A stretch of DNA of 64,000 bases from Chloroflexi bacterium AL-N1 (GTDB lineage Bacteria > Chloroflexota > Chloroflexia > Chloroflexales > Roseiflexaceae), in the NCBI GenBank assembly GCA_013122435.1, contig WYDT01000018.1, positions 79,606 through 143,605 on the forward strand, read 5' to 3'. This document shows positions 51,488 through 60,564 of this stretch, in pieces (the stretch's first letter is position 1; each line of letters begins with the position of its first letter). A program made the translations under genes and the position numbers. The notes under the pieces are model-generated. The model was not told where the DNA came from. It worked only from the letters and a program-made list of their open reading frames with translations, and did not search any database.

Positions 51488-52263
51488 GCGTCGTACTGGC
51501 CACGACACATCATGATCCCGAAGGGTTGCTCTATCATCAAATACAGCGCACATTGCCAACGCTCACAGCGCTCTTTTCAGCAATAGCTGTTCGCGCCACG
51601 CAGGTATCGCAGGAGCACACGATTGTCGCTCTTATCGACGCAGGTGCACAGGTCATACAAGAGGCTTCAGACCCGATAGAACGTCTGGGACACTCACGCC
51701 GTGGAGCACTGCAATTGGCGCTCCAGCAAGACGCCCCTTTTCTTATGTTTTGCGATTTTGATCGTGTGTTGCATTGGGCCGAATTTCATCCTGATGAATT
51801 GACACAGGTAATCACCCACATCCCATTACATGACTTCACCGTACTTGGGCGAACCGAACGCGCCTTTCATTCGCATCCACGCATCCAGAGTGACACTGAA
51901 TCCATCGTTAATCGTGTATATGCGAGTGTGAGTGGACGACCATGGGATGTGACTGCCGCAGCACGCGGGATGTCACGAACAGCGGCTACGGCAATTCTTG
52001 ATGGTTGTCCTGACGAAAGTATTGGAACCGATGTCTCGTGGCCGCTCTTCGTTGCCCAGACCAGCACACTTACGCTTGGCTATGTGGAAACTGAGGGACT
52101 AGAGTTCGAAACCGCTGATCGTTATCCCGATGAGGTTGCAGCGGTTGGTGGCAAAGAACCGTGGAATGCCCAACTTGATGCCGACCCGCACAAGTGGATC
52201 CAACGACTCGAACTGGCACGCATCGAGGTTGAAGCGTTGTTGCCCTATACACAAGCACGGTAG
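51484..52263 (+). CDS. Conserved unknown protein, possibly GT-A-like fold
   Basis: A 259-residue protein overlapping rpe by ATGA. It opens with an alternating strand-helix pattern (MSVVLATTHH, later TIVALIDAG). It has FLMFCDFDRVLHWAEFHPDE, where the Asp-Phe-Asp could act like the metal-binding DxD of GT-A glycosyltransferases, and ILDGCPDESIGTDVSWPLF near the middle. No signal peptide or membrane segment is seen. I do not recognise it as a characterised enzyme; the nucleotide-sugar-transferase-like reading is tentative. Translational coupling to rpe may only reflect genome economy. Confidence 0.85.
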   Translation: MSVVLATTHHDPEGLLYHQIQRTLPTLTALFSAIAVRATQVSQEHTIVALIDAGAQVIQEASDPIERLGHSRRGALQLALQQDAPFLMFCDFDRVLHWAEFHPDELTQVITHIPLHDFTVLGRTERAFHSHPRIQSDTESIVNRVYASVSGRPWDVTAAARGMSRTAATAILDGCPDESIGTDVSWPLFVAQTSTLTLGYVETEGLEFETADRYPDEVAAVGGKEPWNAQLDADPHKWIQRLELARIEVEALLPYTQAR

Positions 52264-52299
52264 CCAGCGCATTCACGAAACAAGTGAACGGCAAGCTTG

Positions 52300-52308
52300 T
52301 GGTACAAT
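52300..52308 (+). promoter_or_regulatory. proS promoter, extended -10
   Basis: TGGTACAAT, an extended -10 element, lies about 97 bp before the proS ATG in the 141-bp gap after the unknown gene. Confidence 0.35.
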
Positions 52309-52404
52309 GCGAACTCTTAACATGTATGGTTATAATCCAAGATAACATCCTGTATCGACCATCACAAAGTACGGTACAGTTCTCATAACATTTGCGAGGA
52401 ACCT

Positions 52405-53847
52405 ATGCCCAAAGAAGGAATTACGCCCCGCGCACAAGACTACAGCCAATGGTATCTCGACATCGTACAGCAGGCCGATCTGGCTGACTATGCTGAGGTA
52501 GTGCGAGGGTGCATTGTCTTCAAGCCCAACGGCTACGCTATTTGGGAAGCCATGCAACGTGGGTTAGACGACCGTATCAAAGCCACTGGCCATGTCAATG
52601 CGTACTTTCCGTTGCTCATTCCCAAAAGTTTTTTGATGAAAGAAGCTGAGCATGTCGAGGGTTTTGCCCCCGAAGTTGCCGAAGTTACGCATGCCAGCGG
52701 TGAAGAGTTAGCTGAACCTTATGTTATCCGCCCCACCTCTGAAACCATTATTGGGTATTTCTACGCAAAATGGGTGCGAAGCTGGCGCGATCTGCCCTTG
52801 CTGATTAATCAGTGGGCCAATGTGATGCGCTGGGAGATGCGACCACGTCCGTTCCTCCGCACTGCCGAGTTTCTCTGGCAAGAGGGCCATACCGTTCACG
52901 CAACCGAGGAGGATGCTGAACGCGAAACGCTGGTCGCGCTCAACGAGATCTATGCCGATTTTGTCGAAAAAGAAATGGCGCTACCAGTTATTAAAGGGCG
53001 CAAAACTGAGAAGGAAAAGTTTGCCGGTGCGCTGCGTTCCTATGCTCTCGAAGCTATAATGCAGGATGGGCGTGCGCTTCAGGCAGCAACATCACATAAT
53101 TTAGGACAGAATTTTGCTAAAGCGTTTGATATCACTTTCACCGATCAGACTAATACGGTCCAGCATGGTTGGACTACCAGTTGGGGTATCAGTACCCGTT
53201 TGATCGGTGCACTGATCATGGCGCATTCAGACGATGAAGGGCTTATTATTCCCCCACGTCTTGCACCCACGCAGGTAGTCGTGGTCCCCATTCACAAGAA
53301 CGAAACCGAACGCAGCGCGGTGATGGCAGCGGTCGAGCAGATTACTAGTGATTGGAAGGGCCATCTGCGCTTCAAAATCGATGATCGTGAGCAACTGACG
53401 CCAGGATTTAAGTTCAATGAGTGGGAGCTTAAAGGTATTCCGGTACGTATCGAAGTGGGTCCCAAGGATGTACAAAAGGGAAGTGTGGCAGTTGCACGCC
53501 GCGATATGCCGGGGAGAGAGGGTAAAGCATTCGTTCCGCAGGCCGGGTTGCGCGACCACATCACGAATTTGCTCACAGAAATCCAACAGAACCTCTACGA
53601 CCGTGCACTGCGCTTCCGCGAAGAACACACGTTTGAGGCCAGTAGCTACGATGAACTCAAGGCACTGGTAGAAAAAGGCTTTGTGCGAGTGTACTGGGCC
53701 GGCAGCACCGAAGATGAACGACGGATTCAAACCGAAATTAAGGCAACAACGCGGGTTATTCCGTTTGAACAACCAGAGCAATCCGGGACATGTATCATTA
53801 CTGGTAAAGAGACGAAACAACAGGTCATCTTTGCACGCGCTTACTAA
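52405..53847 (+). CDS. proS: Prolyl-tRNA synthetase, archaeal/eukaryotic type
   Basis: This 480-residue class II synthetase charges tRNA-Pro. Motif 2 is FLRTAEFLWQEGHTVHA and motif 3 TSWGISTRLIGALIMAHSDDEG. The anticodon-binding domain follows at about 285-400 (VVVVPIHKNE). The C-terminal domain ends with GTCIITGKETKQQ and a terminal Tyr, a hallmark of the compact archaeal/eukaryotic-type ProRS lacking the bacterial editing insertion. ATG 52405 has GAGGAACC just upstream. Flanking genes run in the same direction. Confidence 0.96.
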   Translation: MPKEGITPRAQDYSQWYLDIVQQADLADYAEVVRGCIVFKPNGYAIWEAMQRGLDDRIKATGHVNAYFPLLIPKSFLMKEAEHVEGFAPEVAEVTHASGEELAEPYVIRPTSETIIGYFYAKWVRSWRDLPLLINQWANVMRWEMRPRPFLRTAEFLWQEGHTVHATEEDAERETLVALNEIYADFVEKEMALPVIKGRKTEKEKFAGALRSYALEAIMQDGRALQAATSHNLGQNFAKAFDITFTDQTNTVQHGWTTSWGISTRLIGALIMAHSDDEGLIIPPRLAPTQVVVVPIHKNETERSAVMAAVEQITSDWKGHLRFKIDDREQLTPGFKFNEWELKGIPVRIEVGPKDVQKGSVAVARRDMPGREGKAFVPQAGLRDHITNLLTEIQQNLYDRALRFREEHTFEASSYDELKALVEKGFVRVYWAGSTEDERRIQTEIKATTRVIPFEQPEQSGTCIITGKETKQQVIFARAY

Positions 53848-54013
53848 CCCGTAACTTTTCACGCGAGCTTACGATAACTATACAGAACACAGGCCGAGTT
53901 GCCTGAAGGAGTCACACACGTGGCGGGGTGTTATTCCTTCAGCGCACGGCTTGTGTTTGTGCATTCTGGCAGGCCCCTCATTTCAAACATCAATATATTC
54001 AGGAGGCTCTATC

Positions 54014-55111
54014 GTGGCTCGCAAGTTACTCCCTATTTGTATCACAGCCCTGGCTCTTGTATTCACCGCAGCCTGCGGAAGTAGTGAGCAAACGGCACAG
54101 AACGTACAGGAAGATCTGGATACCCCTACAACCAGTGAAGCAGTAGACCCAACATCACCACCTGAACCAGAACCAACAGACGTACCTATAGCAGAAACGC
54201 GTGACCTCTCAGACGTCGAAGGCAACCTCGCAGAACTTGAGAGTTATCGCCTGCAATTAAATATCTCTTTTGAAGGCACTAATGACGATGGGGAAACAGA
54301 GAGCGGTACTATCGAAATGACTCAGGCATTTATCGCTGTATCCAATGACCAGCATATGCAGATGGTAATGGATGGTACTGATATCGATGGTACAGAGGGG
54401 ACATTTGAGTTCTTCCAGGTTGATGGCACGACGTATATCTACTCTGTCGAAGCTGGATCAGAGGCACAGTGTTTTAGTTTCTCAAGTGATGAGGAGGCGC
54501 TCGACACCACTGCAATGTTACAGCCAGCCGATTTTATGGGCGGAATCGAAGAAGCAAAGCTAGTTGGCAAGAGTGAAGTCATTAATGGCATCAATACAGA
54601 TCACTATGCTTTCGATCAAGCCGGTCTATCATTTGGATTATTCGCAAGTGCTCAAGGAGAGGCATGGATAGCGCAAGACGGTGGCTATATGGTGAAGTAT
54701 TTGGGAGAGGCAAGTGGCACAAATGCCCTGTTCGGCGCTAGTGATGTTGAGGGAACCATCATATGGGAATACAATCTGGAAGACATCAATACGGTCGATT
54801 CTATCGTGCTTCCACCAGAGTGCGCGGCGCAATCACCCGCTGATGATGTGCCTGTGCCCGACAATGCAGTGGATAAAGCAAACTTTGCAGGACTCATAAC
54901 ATTCTCAAGTCCAGACACACCAACAGATGTGGCGGCATATTACCGTGATGAGATGCCTGCACAGGGCTGGGGCATTGGCGAAGAAACAACATTTGGCGAC
55001 TTTATCACCTTGGAGTTTACCAAAGAAGAACGTACGCTTTCTATCACCATCAGCCCTGATGAGGAAAGTGGTGGATCAGATGTTATGCTAAACGAATTAG
55101 CAGAAACATAA
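54014..55111 (+). CDS. Lipoprotein with repeated lipid-carrier-like domain, function unknown
   Basis: A 365-residue secreted lipoprotein. The GTG at 54014 is chosen because a perfect AGGAGG lies seven bases before it and because it places a textbook signal first: ARKLLPICITALALVFTAAC, with the lipobox TAAC and Cys21. An acidic Thr/Ser/Pro-rich linker follows. The main domain (about 75-270) starts ELESYRLQLNISFEG and contains VDGTTYIYSV and GINTDHYAF, reminiscent of LolA/LppX-type lipid-binding folds (inference). A second domain near 290-365 has PTDVAAYYRDEMPAQGW, a pattern common in Chloroflexota surface proteins. It converges on pcp with 25 bp between stops. Confidence 0.85.
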   Translation: MARKLLPICITALALVFTAACGSSEQTAQNVQEDLDTPTTSEAVDPTSPPEPEPTDVPIAETRDLSDVEGNLAELESYRLQLNISFEGTNDDGETESGTIEMTQAFIAVSNDQHMQMVMDGTDIDGTEGTFEFFQVDGTTYIYSVEAGSEAQCFSFSSDEEALDTTAMLQPADFMGGIEEAKLVGKSEVINGINTDHYAFDQAGLSFGLFASAQGEAWIAQDGGYMVKYLGEASGTNALFGASDVEGTIIWEYNLEDINTVDSIVLPPECAAQSPADDVPVPDNAVDKANFAGLITFSSPDTPTDVAAYYRDEMPAQGWGIGEETTFGDFITLEFTKEERTLSITISPDEESGGSDVMLNELAET

Positions 55112-55136
55112 TTCCATCCAACACCTATACAAAAAC

Positions 55137-55790
55137 CTACCAATAGGCCGGTGCTTGCTGCGTCGGTTTATTGGTACCTGAATGTCGTGGAGTTGCAACA
55201 GGTTTCGCGGTTTTTTCGAGTGCCAACGTTTCAAGAGCCGCATATATGCCCGTATAACTCTCAACGAGAGCGAGTGTTTCAAGATTAGGAAGATGGATAA
55301 AACCACAACGAGTAGGAAGGTTGTACACAGAACTGTAGTGCAGAGCAGTATAAAAAACTGCATTACACAGATACGAACCAGCCGAAAGTGAAAGTTCGGA
55401 CTGAACACCTGTTGCTTGAATGGAGTTGAGGAGATCGCGTACCGGAAGCGTGGTAAAATACGCGTCTTGAGCATCTGGGATCACCTGTTCATCTCGAGGC
55501 TGATGCCCTCCATTATCTGCAATCCGGAAATCACACAGATTGATAGCTACACGCTCAAGTGTTATGGCCGTACGCCCACTAGCTTCCCCTAACATAATAC
55601 ACCAGTCAGGAACAAGCGATATCAATCGATCAATAAGATATTGGGGAGCTATGGCAATATCAACAGGAAAAATCTGGGTATGCACTTCCAAACCGGGAAC
55701 TACTTTATGTGCAAACCGTGTTACAACTTCAGCAGAAACATTTTGCTTTCCACCACCAAAAGGCTCAAAACCTGTGAGTAGGACACGCGG
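55137..55790 (-). CDS. pcp: Pyroglutamyl-peptidase I
   Basis: A 217-residue cysteine peptidase of family C15 that removes N-terminal pyroglutamate from peptides in the cytoplasm. All three catalytic residues are visible: Glu80 in ITLERVAINL, Cys143 in GSYLCNAVFY and His167 in CGFIHLP, matching the usual spacing. The N-terminal PRVLLTGFEPFGG is diagnostic. ATG 55788-55790 is preceded by AAGGAG; an upstream in-frame extension is not conserved. The C-terminal 20 residues are Pro/Thr-rich and probably disordered. The 5' 70 bp of the gene is repeated just upstream. Confidence 0.95.
   Translation of the reverse strand, partial: PRVLLTGFEPFGGGKQNVSAEVVTRFAHKVVPGLEVHTQIFPVDIAIAPQYLIDRLISLVPDWCIMLGEASGRTAITLERVAINLCDFRIADNGGHQPRDEQVIPDAQDAYFTTLPVRDLLNSIQATGVQSELSLSAGSYLCNAVFYTALHYSSVYNLPTRCGFIHLPNLETLALVESYTGIYAALETLALEKTAKPVATPRHSGTNKPTQQAPAYW
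55720..55789. repeat. 70-bp direct repeat, copy 1 (within pcp 5' end)
   Basis: This segment and 55818-55887 are identical except for one base, at a period of 98 bp. Copy 1 is the start of the functional pcp gene. Confidence 0.9.
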
Positions 55791-55817
55791 CATAGTGTCA
55801 CTCCTTATGTCAACCAC

Positions 55818-55887
55818 GTTACAACTTCAGCAGAAACATTTTGCTTTCCACCACTAAAAGGCTCAAAACCTGTGAGTAGGACACGCG
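55818..55887. repeat. 70-bp direct repeat, copy 2 (pcp N-terminal remnant)
   Basis: It encodes RVLLTGFEPFSGGKQNVSAE on the minus strand, one Gly-to-Ser change from pcp, with no valid gene around it. It arose by tandem duplication of, or rearrangement near, the pcp 5' end and lies where the pcp promoter region would be expected. Confidence 0.9.
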
Positions 55888-56087
55888 CTATAATACCAAT
55901 CTTCGATATCACACACATACCAAACTGTACACAGCATACTTATTTAAGCCTATGTATATAATAGAATGCAGAAATATAGTAATTTGTCACGGTCTGGAGA
56001 AGCAGTTTTCAGATTTAGTATGAGAGACCTTGTTATGTGTGTCCTGTTTCTTTAACGCTACACGATAAGTACCTCCCGATTGCTGCT

Positions 56088-57158
56088 TCAACTACGCAAC
56101 TGTTGTACCGTTTCATCATCCAGACGTTTGATGACCTCAACCAGGAGTTTTGCCGCTAGATCAAAATCATCACGATGGAGAATAGCCGCATGGGTATGGA
56201 TGTACCGTACCGGGACACCAATAACCAGCGATGGAACACCAGCACCAAAAACGTGTATTTTCCCAGCATCAGTACCACCACCTGCGATTGAATCAAACTG
56301 GAAAGGAATACCTTTGGCCTCAGCTACATCTATGACGAAGTTACGCAGACCAACATGGGGGATCATGCTTCCATCGTACAGCACGATAACCGGTCCCTGT
56401 CCAAGCTTGGCACTCGCCTGATCTGGCTCAATTCCAGGGGTATCACCAGCAATACCTGTATCGAGAGCAAACCCAATATCTGGTGCAATGACATTCGTGG
56501 TTGTTGTCGAACCTCGTAAGCCAACTTCTTCCTGAACATTGCCTACACCATAGATTTCATTAGGATGATCCTGTTCTTGTAGCTGACGCATTACTTCAAT
56601 GGCCAATGCACAACCGAACCGATTATCCCAGGCCTTGGCCATAAGAAGTTTTTCATTCTTCATCACAGTCAATGGTCCAACTGGGACAATTGGATCGCCG
56701 GGACGAATACCAAAGGCTTCAGCTTCCTGGCGAGATGACGCACCAATATCAATAAACATTTGTGGAATCGTATACACTTTACGACGGTCATCTGGCGACA
56801 GAATATGCGGTGGCTTCGAACCAATAATGCCAATGACTGCACCATCACGTGTATGGATTTCAACCCGCTGTGCCAACATAACCTGTGCCCACCACCCACC
56901 AAGCGTTTGAAATTTCACATACCCTTCATCAGTGATACGAGTCACCATAAATCCAATCTCATCCATATGGCCGGCAAGGACAATTTTGGGTCCACCATTC
57001 TTGCCGGTCTTGCGTCCGATAATAGAGCCAAGATTATCCGTTGTCACGTCCCCAAGTGGCTCAAGGTAGCGTCGCATAACCAGGCGTATCGGCTCCTCAA
57101 AGCCAGATACGCCTGGTGCATCCGTCAGATCTTTCATCATTTGAAGCGTTCTATCCAT
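56088..57158 (-). CDS. M42-family metal aminopeptidase (glutamyl aminopeptidase/FrvX type)
   Basis: A 356-residue cytosolic aminopeptidase with a di-metal site that usually assembles as a dodecamer. Visible ligands are His64 and Asp66 in LAGHMDEIGF, Asp in AWDNRFGCAL, the Glu pair in VQEEVGLRG, Asp in ALDTGIAGDTPG and His in YIHTHAAILH. Length is normal. It lies 297 bp upstream of pcp on the same strand; both process peptides, but the gap argues against a tight operon. The ATG is preceded by a purine run (AAAGGGG) at a rather long spacing. Confidence 0.93.
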   Translation of the reverse strand: MDRTLQMMKDLTDAPGVSGFEEPIRLVMRRYLEPLGDVTTDNLGSIIGRKTGKNGGPKIVLAGHMDEIGFMVTRITDEGYVKFQTLGGWWAQVMLAQRVEIHTRDGAVIGIIGSKPPHILSPDDRRKVYTIPQMFIDIGASSRQEAEAFGIRPGDPIVPVGPLTVMKNEKLLMAKAWDNRFGCALAIEVMRQLQEQDHPNEIYGVGNVQEEVGLRGSTTTTNVIAPDIGFALDTGIAGDTPGIEPDQASAKLGQGPVIVLYDGSMIPHVGLRNFVIDVAEAKGIPFQFDSIAGGGTDAGKIHVFGAGVPSLVIGVPVRYIHTHAAILHRDDFDLAAKLLVEVIKRLDDETVQQLRS

Positions 57159-57797
57159 CTGTAGTACTACCCCTTTCGCATAACAGCACTAATATCTAGC
57201 TCGTTTACACATGGAGCTCTTTATGTAGCTTGAGCAACTATCCTTACTTTAATAAAGGTAATTATAAAGGAATTTCTCACACAGGAATACAACAAAGCAG
57301 CTATTGTTTATTGGCGTCGTAGCATCATTTGTATTGCCAATAAACCGGCACAGTTGTTCTTCGCCCAACTTTTGTTGTGCTATCACAACTGTATCTCTCC
57401 ATGTAATGTTAACAAATAACCTGTCAAAATAGGTAGAGCAATACACAACATTGTAGCTTTCATCCTATTGTAATGCAACAAAATGGACTGGCATGAAATA
57501 ATATCATCATTCAGGCAATAGTAAAAATGAGTCAGTTTGAGGTATTTTGGCAACCCGGTTACCTCTTCAACATAGTGTTATACTTCACAATGAAACAAGA
57601 TTACACCTAATGCAACCAAACAACAAGTATGAGACTGGGTTTCTACAATCAACTGAATCATCTCAATATGTTCTGGTTCGTCAGCGATCTATGCAGTATA
57701 TGAACTTAGTATATGACAGAGTCTTGTTTTAATATCTCCCAATGTATGTGTTTATACCATATGAAAATATAGCATACCCTATAGGGCAAAATTATAA
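57159..57797. other. AT-rich intergenic region
   Basis: About 640 bp between divergently read genes. ORFs up to 65 codons have no recognisable features. A CCCTATAGGG palindrome lies at 57777-57786, just before the oxidase regulatory box. Nothing else is supported. Confidence 0.45.
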
Positions 57798-57812
57798 TTA
57801 GAATCATTCTAA
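57798..57812. promoter_or_regulatory. Fur/PerR-like 7-1-7 box upstream of cytochrome oxidase genes
   Basis: TTAGAAT-C-ATTCTAA is a perfect 7-1-7 inverted repeat, differing at two symmetric positions from the PerR consensus TTATAATnATTATAA. A TATAAT at 57793-57798 overlaps it, as expected for repression. It lies about 90 bp before the first oxidase-cluster gene. Confidence 0.5.
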
Positions 57813-57900
57813 ACAAGAATTATTGCCAGTAAATTTGTGTGTAACCATCTAACATAGCTACAATTTTTTGTCTAACAGCTTAGTAAGGGATCATGTTGTC

Positions 57901-58122
57901 ATGGAAAAAAATAAGCAACCCTCTTTCGTCGCAATCGTTGCCCAGATGGTGCTCTTTGTCGTGCTCGGGACCCCCATGGTGGCTTACCTCTGGGAAATTG
58001 TGAACAAAATGTTGTCATTTTCAGCCACCCCGACTCAAATGCTACTTGGCCTCCCTGTCCTGATTGTGTTTATTGCTTTTGTAACTATCCTTACTTCCCG
58101 TATTCGCAAGTGGATTGCTTAA
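57901..58122 (+). CDS. Small two-helix membrane protein of the oxidase cluster
   Basis: A 73-residue protein with two predicted membrane helices, around AIVAQMVLFVVLGTPMVAYL and MLLGLPVLIVFIAFVTIL, and a basic C-terminal end (SRIRKW). The ATG at 57901 follows AAGGG by eleven bases; earlier in-frame starts add only polar residues. It is the first of four tightly spaced genes leading to subunits II and I, so it is probably an accessory or small structural subunit. I cannot name it. Confidence 0.75.
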   Translation: MEKNKQPSFVAIVAQMVLFVVLGTPMVAYLWEIVNKMLSFSATPTQMLLGLPVLIVFIAFVTILTSRIRKWIA

Positions 58123-58160
58123 TCACAGTATTTAGTACTTGTATTTGATATGGAGGACGC

Positions 58161-58334
58161 ATGAGCGAAGATACTATTAACCGTTCACCAACTGAGCCCA
58201 CTGATCCTGAGTCGCATACCACGACTGCAGAGGAGGAACCCATCATTGCTGGAACCATTTTTCTCACACTTATTTTCTTGATGATGATTTTTGGGTTTTG
58301 GACAATCATGTATGTGATGCTCTTGAATCGGTGA
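58161..58334 (+). CDS. Single-helix small subunit of ba3-type oxidase (57 aa)
   Basis: A short gene with GGAGG just before its ATG. It encodes a polar Thr/Glu-rich N terminus of about 27 residues, then one membrane helix (GTIFLTLIFLMMIFGFWTIM) and ends YVMLLNR. Its stop lies four bases before the subunit II start. Size and place resemble subunit IIa of ba3-type cytochrome oxidases (inference). Confidence 0.75.
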   Translation: MSEDTINRSPTEPTDPESHTTTAEEEPIIAGTIFLTLIFLMMIFGFWTIMYVMLLNR

Positions 58335-58338
58335 GGCT

Positions 58339-58806
58339 ATGAATATTGAAACTTTTGAGAAAGCATTTCTTGCTTTAGGTGGGGTATTGCTAGGAGCGTG
58401 TTTAGCTGCACTTCTGTTCGCAAGTGTTGTGATGGGTATTCAATTACCTGGCCGAGCTGGTGAAGTCGATCCAGAACAACTTGCGACAACCCCTCCCTTT
58501 GATCAGCCAGGTGTACGCCAAGTAGATGCTAATAAGTACGAGATTGTTGTGATTGGGCGTGCATTTAACTTCGAACCGGAAGAGATACGTGTGCCTGTTG
58601 GTGCCGATCTCACGTTTATTGCAACATCACAGGATGTATTGCATGGCTTTAATATTGAGAAAACACGGGTCAACATGATGTTGATTCCGGGACAGATCTC
58701 TCGTACTGTGTATACCTTTGATGAGCCAGGCGAATATTTAATCATCTGTCACGAATATTGCGGAGTTGGCCATCATACCATGGGCGGAAAGGTAATCGTC
58801 GAATGA
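58339..58806 (+). CDS. Cytochrome c oxidase subunit II, ba3 type (CuA)
   Basis: A 155-residue subunit with one membrane helix (about 9-33) and a cupredoxin domain outside the membrane. The CuA ligands are all present: His102, Cys137, Cys141, His145 and Met148 (ICHEYCGVGHHTM). It accepts electrons from a soluble carrier and passes them to subunit I. Shorter than aa3-type subunit II, as in ba3 enzymes. Its stop overlaps the subunit I start by ATGA. Confidence 0.95.
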   Translation: MNIETFEKAFLALGGVLLGACLAALLFASVVMGIQLPGRAGEVDPEQLATTPPFDQPGVRQVDANKYEIVVIGRAFNFEPEEIRVPVGADLTFIATSQDVLHGFNIEKTRVNMMLIPGQISRTVYTFDEPGEYLIICHEYCGVGHHTMGGKVIVE

Positions 58807-60479
58807 GCAATCCTACACCTATCGTTTTTGAGACGACCAATTATGAGCTTCCAGCACATCAAAAGCGTGCTTTGTTATGGACTCTCTATATTGGTTACTT
58901 AGCACTGGTTGCTGGAGTATTCCACGGTCTGGCGCAGGCACTCTCTTATGCAAACATTGACATCCTGCAATACTTTCCCATTCTACGGAGTTACTATCAA
59001 GGGCTAACCGCACATGGCGTTGCCAATGTACTTATCTTCACATTTTCATTCAGCAATGCCTTTCTCCCGCTCATGACAGCTCGAGCTTTGTCGCGACCTC
59101 TAAACTCGACCTTGCTCTGGGCCTCATTTGGGACACTCGTTTTTGGCAACATCCTGACTGTTTACGCTATTGTCTCTAACCAGGCCAGTGTGCTCTATAC
59201 ATCATACGCTCCCCTCCAAGCACACTGGACCTATTATGTTGGATTAGTGTTTGTAGTGATTAGCACTTGGCTCTCGACAATCGTAATGCTACTGGCATTT
59301 TTCCAGTGGCGTCGTGAACACCCTGGTATGCGTGTGCCATTACTGGCTTTTATCTCTGTTGTCTCATATGTCATGTGGTTTCTTGCATCACTGCCACTGG
59401 CAGTTTCGTTTCTGGGATTTATGATACCGTGGAGTATTGGTATACTCCCTAAAATAGACCCGCTACTGACGCGTACACTCTTCTGGTTCACTGCTCATGC
59501 GATTGTCTATGCGTGGTTGCTCCCAGCCTATATCTCGTGGTATGTTCTAGTACCACGCCAGGCCGGTGGCAAAGTTGTCAGTGATTCCTTGACCCGTTTT
59601 GCGTTCATCCTGTTCCTGATCCTATCGATTCCTACCGGATTCCATCATCAATATACTGACCCAGGTATTTCCAATGTGATGAAGGGTCTCCACGGCGTAC
59701 TCACCTTTGGTGTCTTTTTCCCCAGCCTTGCAACAGCCTTCTCCGTCATGGCAGCGCTCGAAATGGGTGGTCGTGCTCATGGGGGCAAAGGGCTACTCGG
59801 CTGGATTCTCAAACTTCCCTGGGGTGATCCCTCCCTCACTGCACAGTTGTTGGCGATGATTACCTTTGTGTTCGGTGGTATCACTGGATTGATCAATGCC
59901 AGCCTGGTAATGAATCAAGTCATCCACAATACCACCTGGGTTCCTGGACACTTCCATATGACGGTAGGAAGTGCAGTCGCACTTACATTAGTAGGTGTTG
60001 CGTACTGGCTCATTCCCTACCTCACTGGTCGTGGTTTATGGAATCGCCCGATGGCTCTGGCTTCTTCCTGGATCTACACCATTGGCGTGCTTATCTTTGC
60101 TCGTGGTATGGTTTCCGCTGGATTAGAAGGAATGCCACGGCGCTTCTTCCGTGCTGCCGATAATGCATACGACAGCGCTGCCTGGGATCTGGGAGGTATA
60201 CTGACCGGTGTTGGTGGCACGCTCATGTTTGTTGGCATCATGCTCTTCTTCGTCGTTATCGCTGTGACCATATTCTTTGGCCGCAAAGGAGAACATCCAA
60301 GAGATATTCCGTGGTCGGAAACACTCACAGCACCAGCACTAACTGGTTGGCAGCCCAAGCTGGATCAGCTTAAAATATGGATACCAGTCGCAATCGTGCT
60401 CGTCATCATTGCATATGGGCCATTTCTAGTCTCTTACTTGCCTCCACGGCTACTCTCACAAGGCTATCAGTTCTGGTAG
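58803..60479 (+). CDS. Cytochrome c oxidase subunit I, ba3 type
   Basis: A 558-residue, many-helix haem-copper oxidase subunit that reduces oxygen and pumps protons. Haem ligand His71 is in LTAHGVANVL. CuB ligands lie in HAIVYAWLLPAYISWY and GFHHQYTDPG; the binuclear-centre haem and second low-spin haem histidines are in VPGHFHMTVGSAVAL. Conserved ba3-type spacing and the absence of a fused subunit III support type B. The ATG at 58803 overlaps the preceding gene. A strong terminator follows at 60513. Confidence 0.95.
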   Translation: MSNPTPIVFETTNYELPAHQKRALLWTLYIGYLALVAGVFHGLAQALSYANIDILQYFPILRSYYQGLTAHGVANVLIFTFSFSNAFLPLMTARALSRPLNSTLLWASFGTLVFGNILTVYAIVSNQASVLYTSYAPLQAHWTYYVGLVFVVISTWLSTIVMLLAFFQWRREHPGMRVPLLAFISVVSYVMWFLASLPLAVSFLGFMIPWSIGILPKIDPLLTRTLFWFTAHAIVYAWLLPAYISWYVLVPRQAGGKVVSDSLTRFAFILFLILSIPTGFHHQYTDPGISNVMKGLHGVLTFGVFFPSLATAFSVMAALEMGGRAHGGKGLLGWILKLPWGDPSLTAQLLAMITFVFGGITGLINASLVMNQVIHNTTWVPGHFHMTVGSAVALTLVGVAYWLIPYLTGRGLWNRPMALASSWIYTIGVLIFARGMVSAGLEGMPRRFFRAADNAYDSAAWDLGGILTGVGGTLMFVGIMLFFVVIAVTIFFGRKGEHPRDIPWSETLTAPALTGWQPKLDQLKIWIPVAIVLVIIAYGPFLVSYLPPRLLSQGYQFW

Positions 60480-60512
60480 TCTGCTGACCAAAAACAGCAT
60501 TGCTACATACGT

Positions 60513-60541
60513 GGGGCTGGAACAGACCAGCCCCATTTTTC
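60513..60541 (+). terminator. Rho-independent terminator
   Basis: GGGGCTGG-AACAGA-CCAGCCCC forms a perfect 8-bp GC-rich stem followed by ATTTTTC. It ends the oxidase operon and lies between convergent genes. Confidence 0.85.
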
Positions 60542-60564
60542 TTGCTCATAAATGTAATGTCTGA

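Noticed and set aside
57547..57732. A 61-codon plus-strand ORF upstream of the oxidase operon
   Set aside because: No ribosome site, no hydrophobic or domain pattern, AT-rich context.
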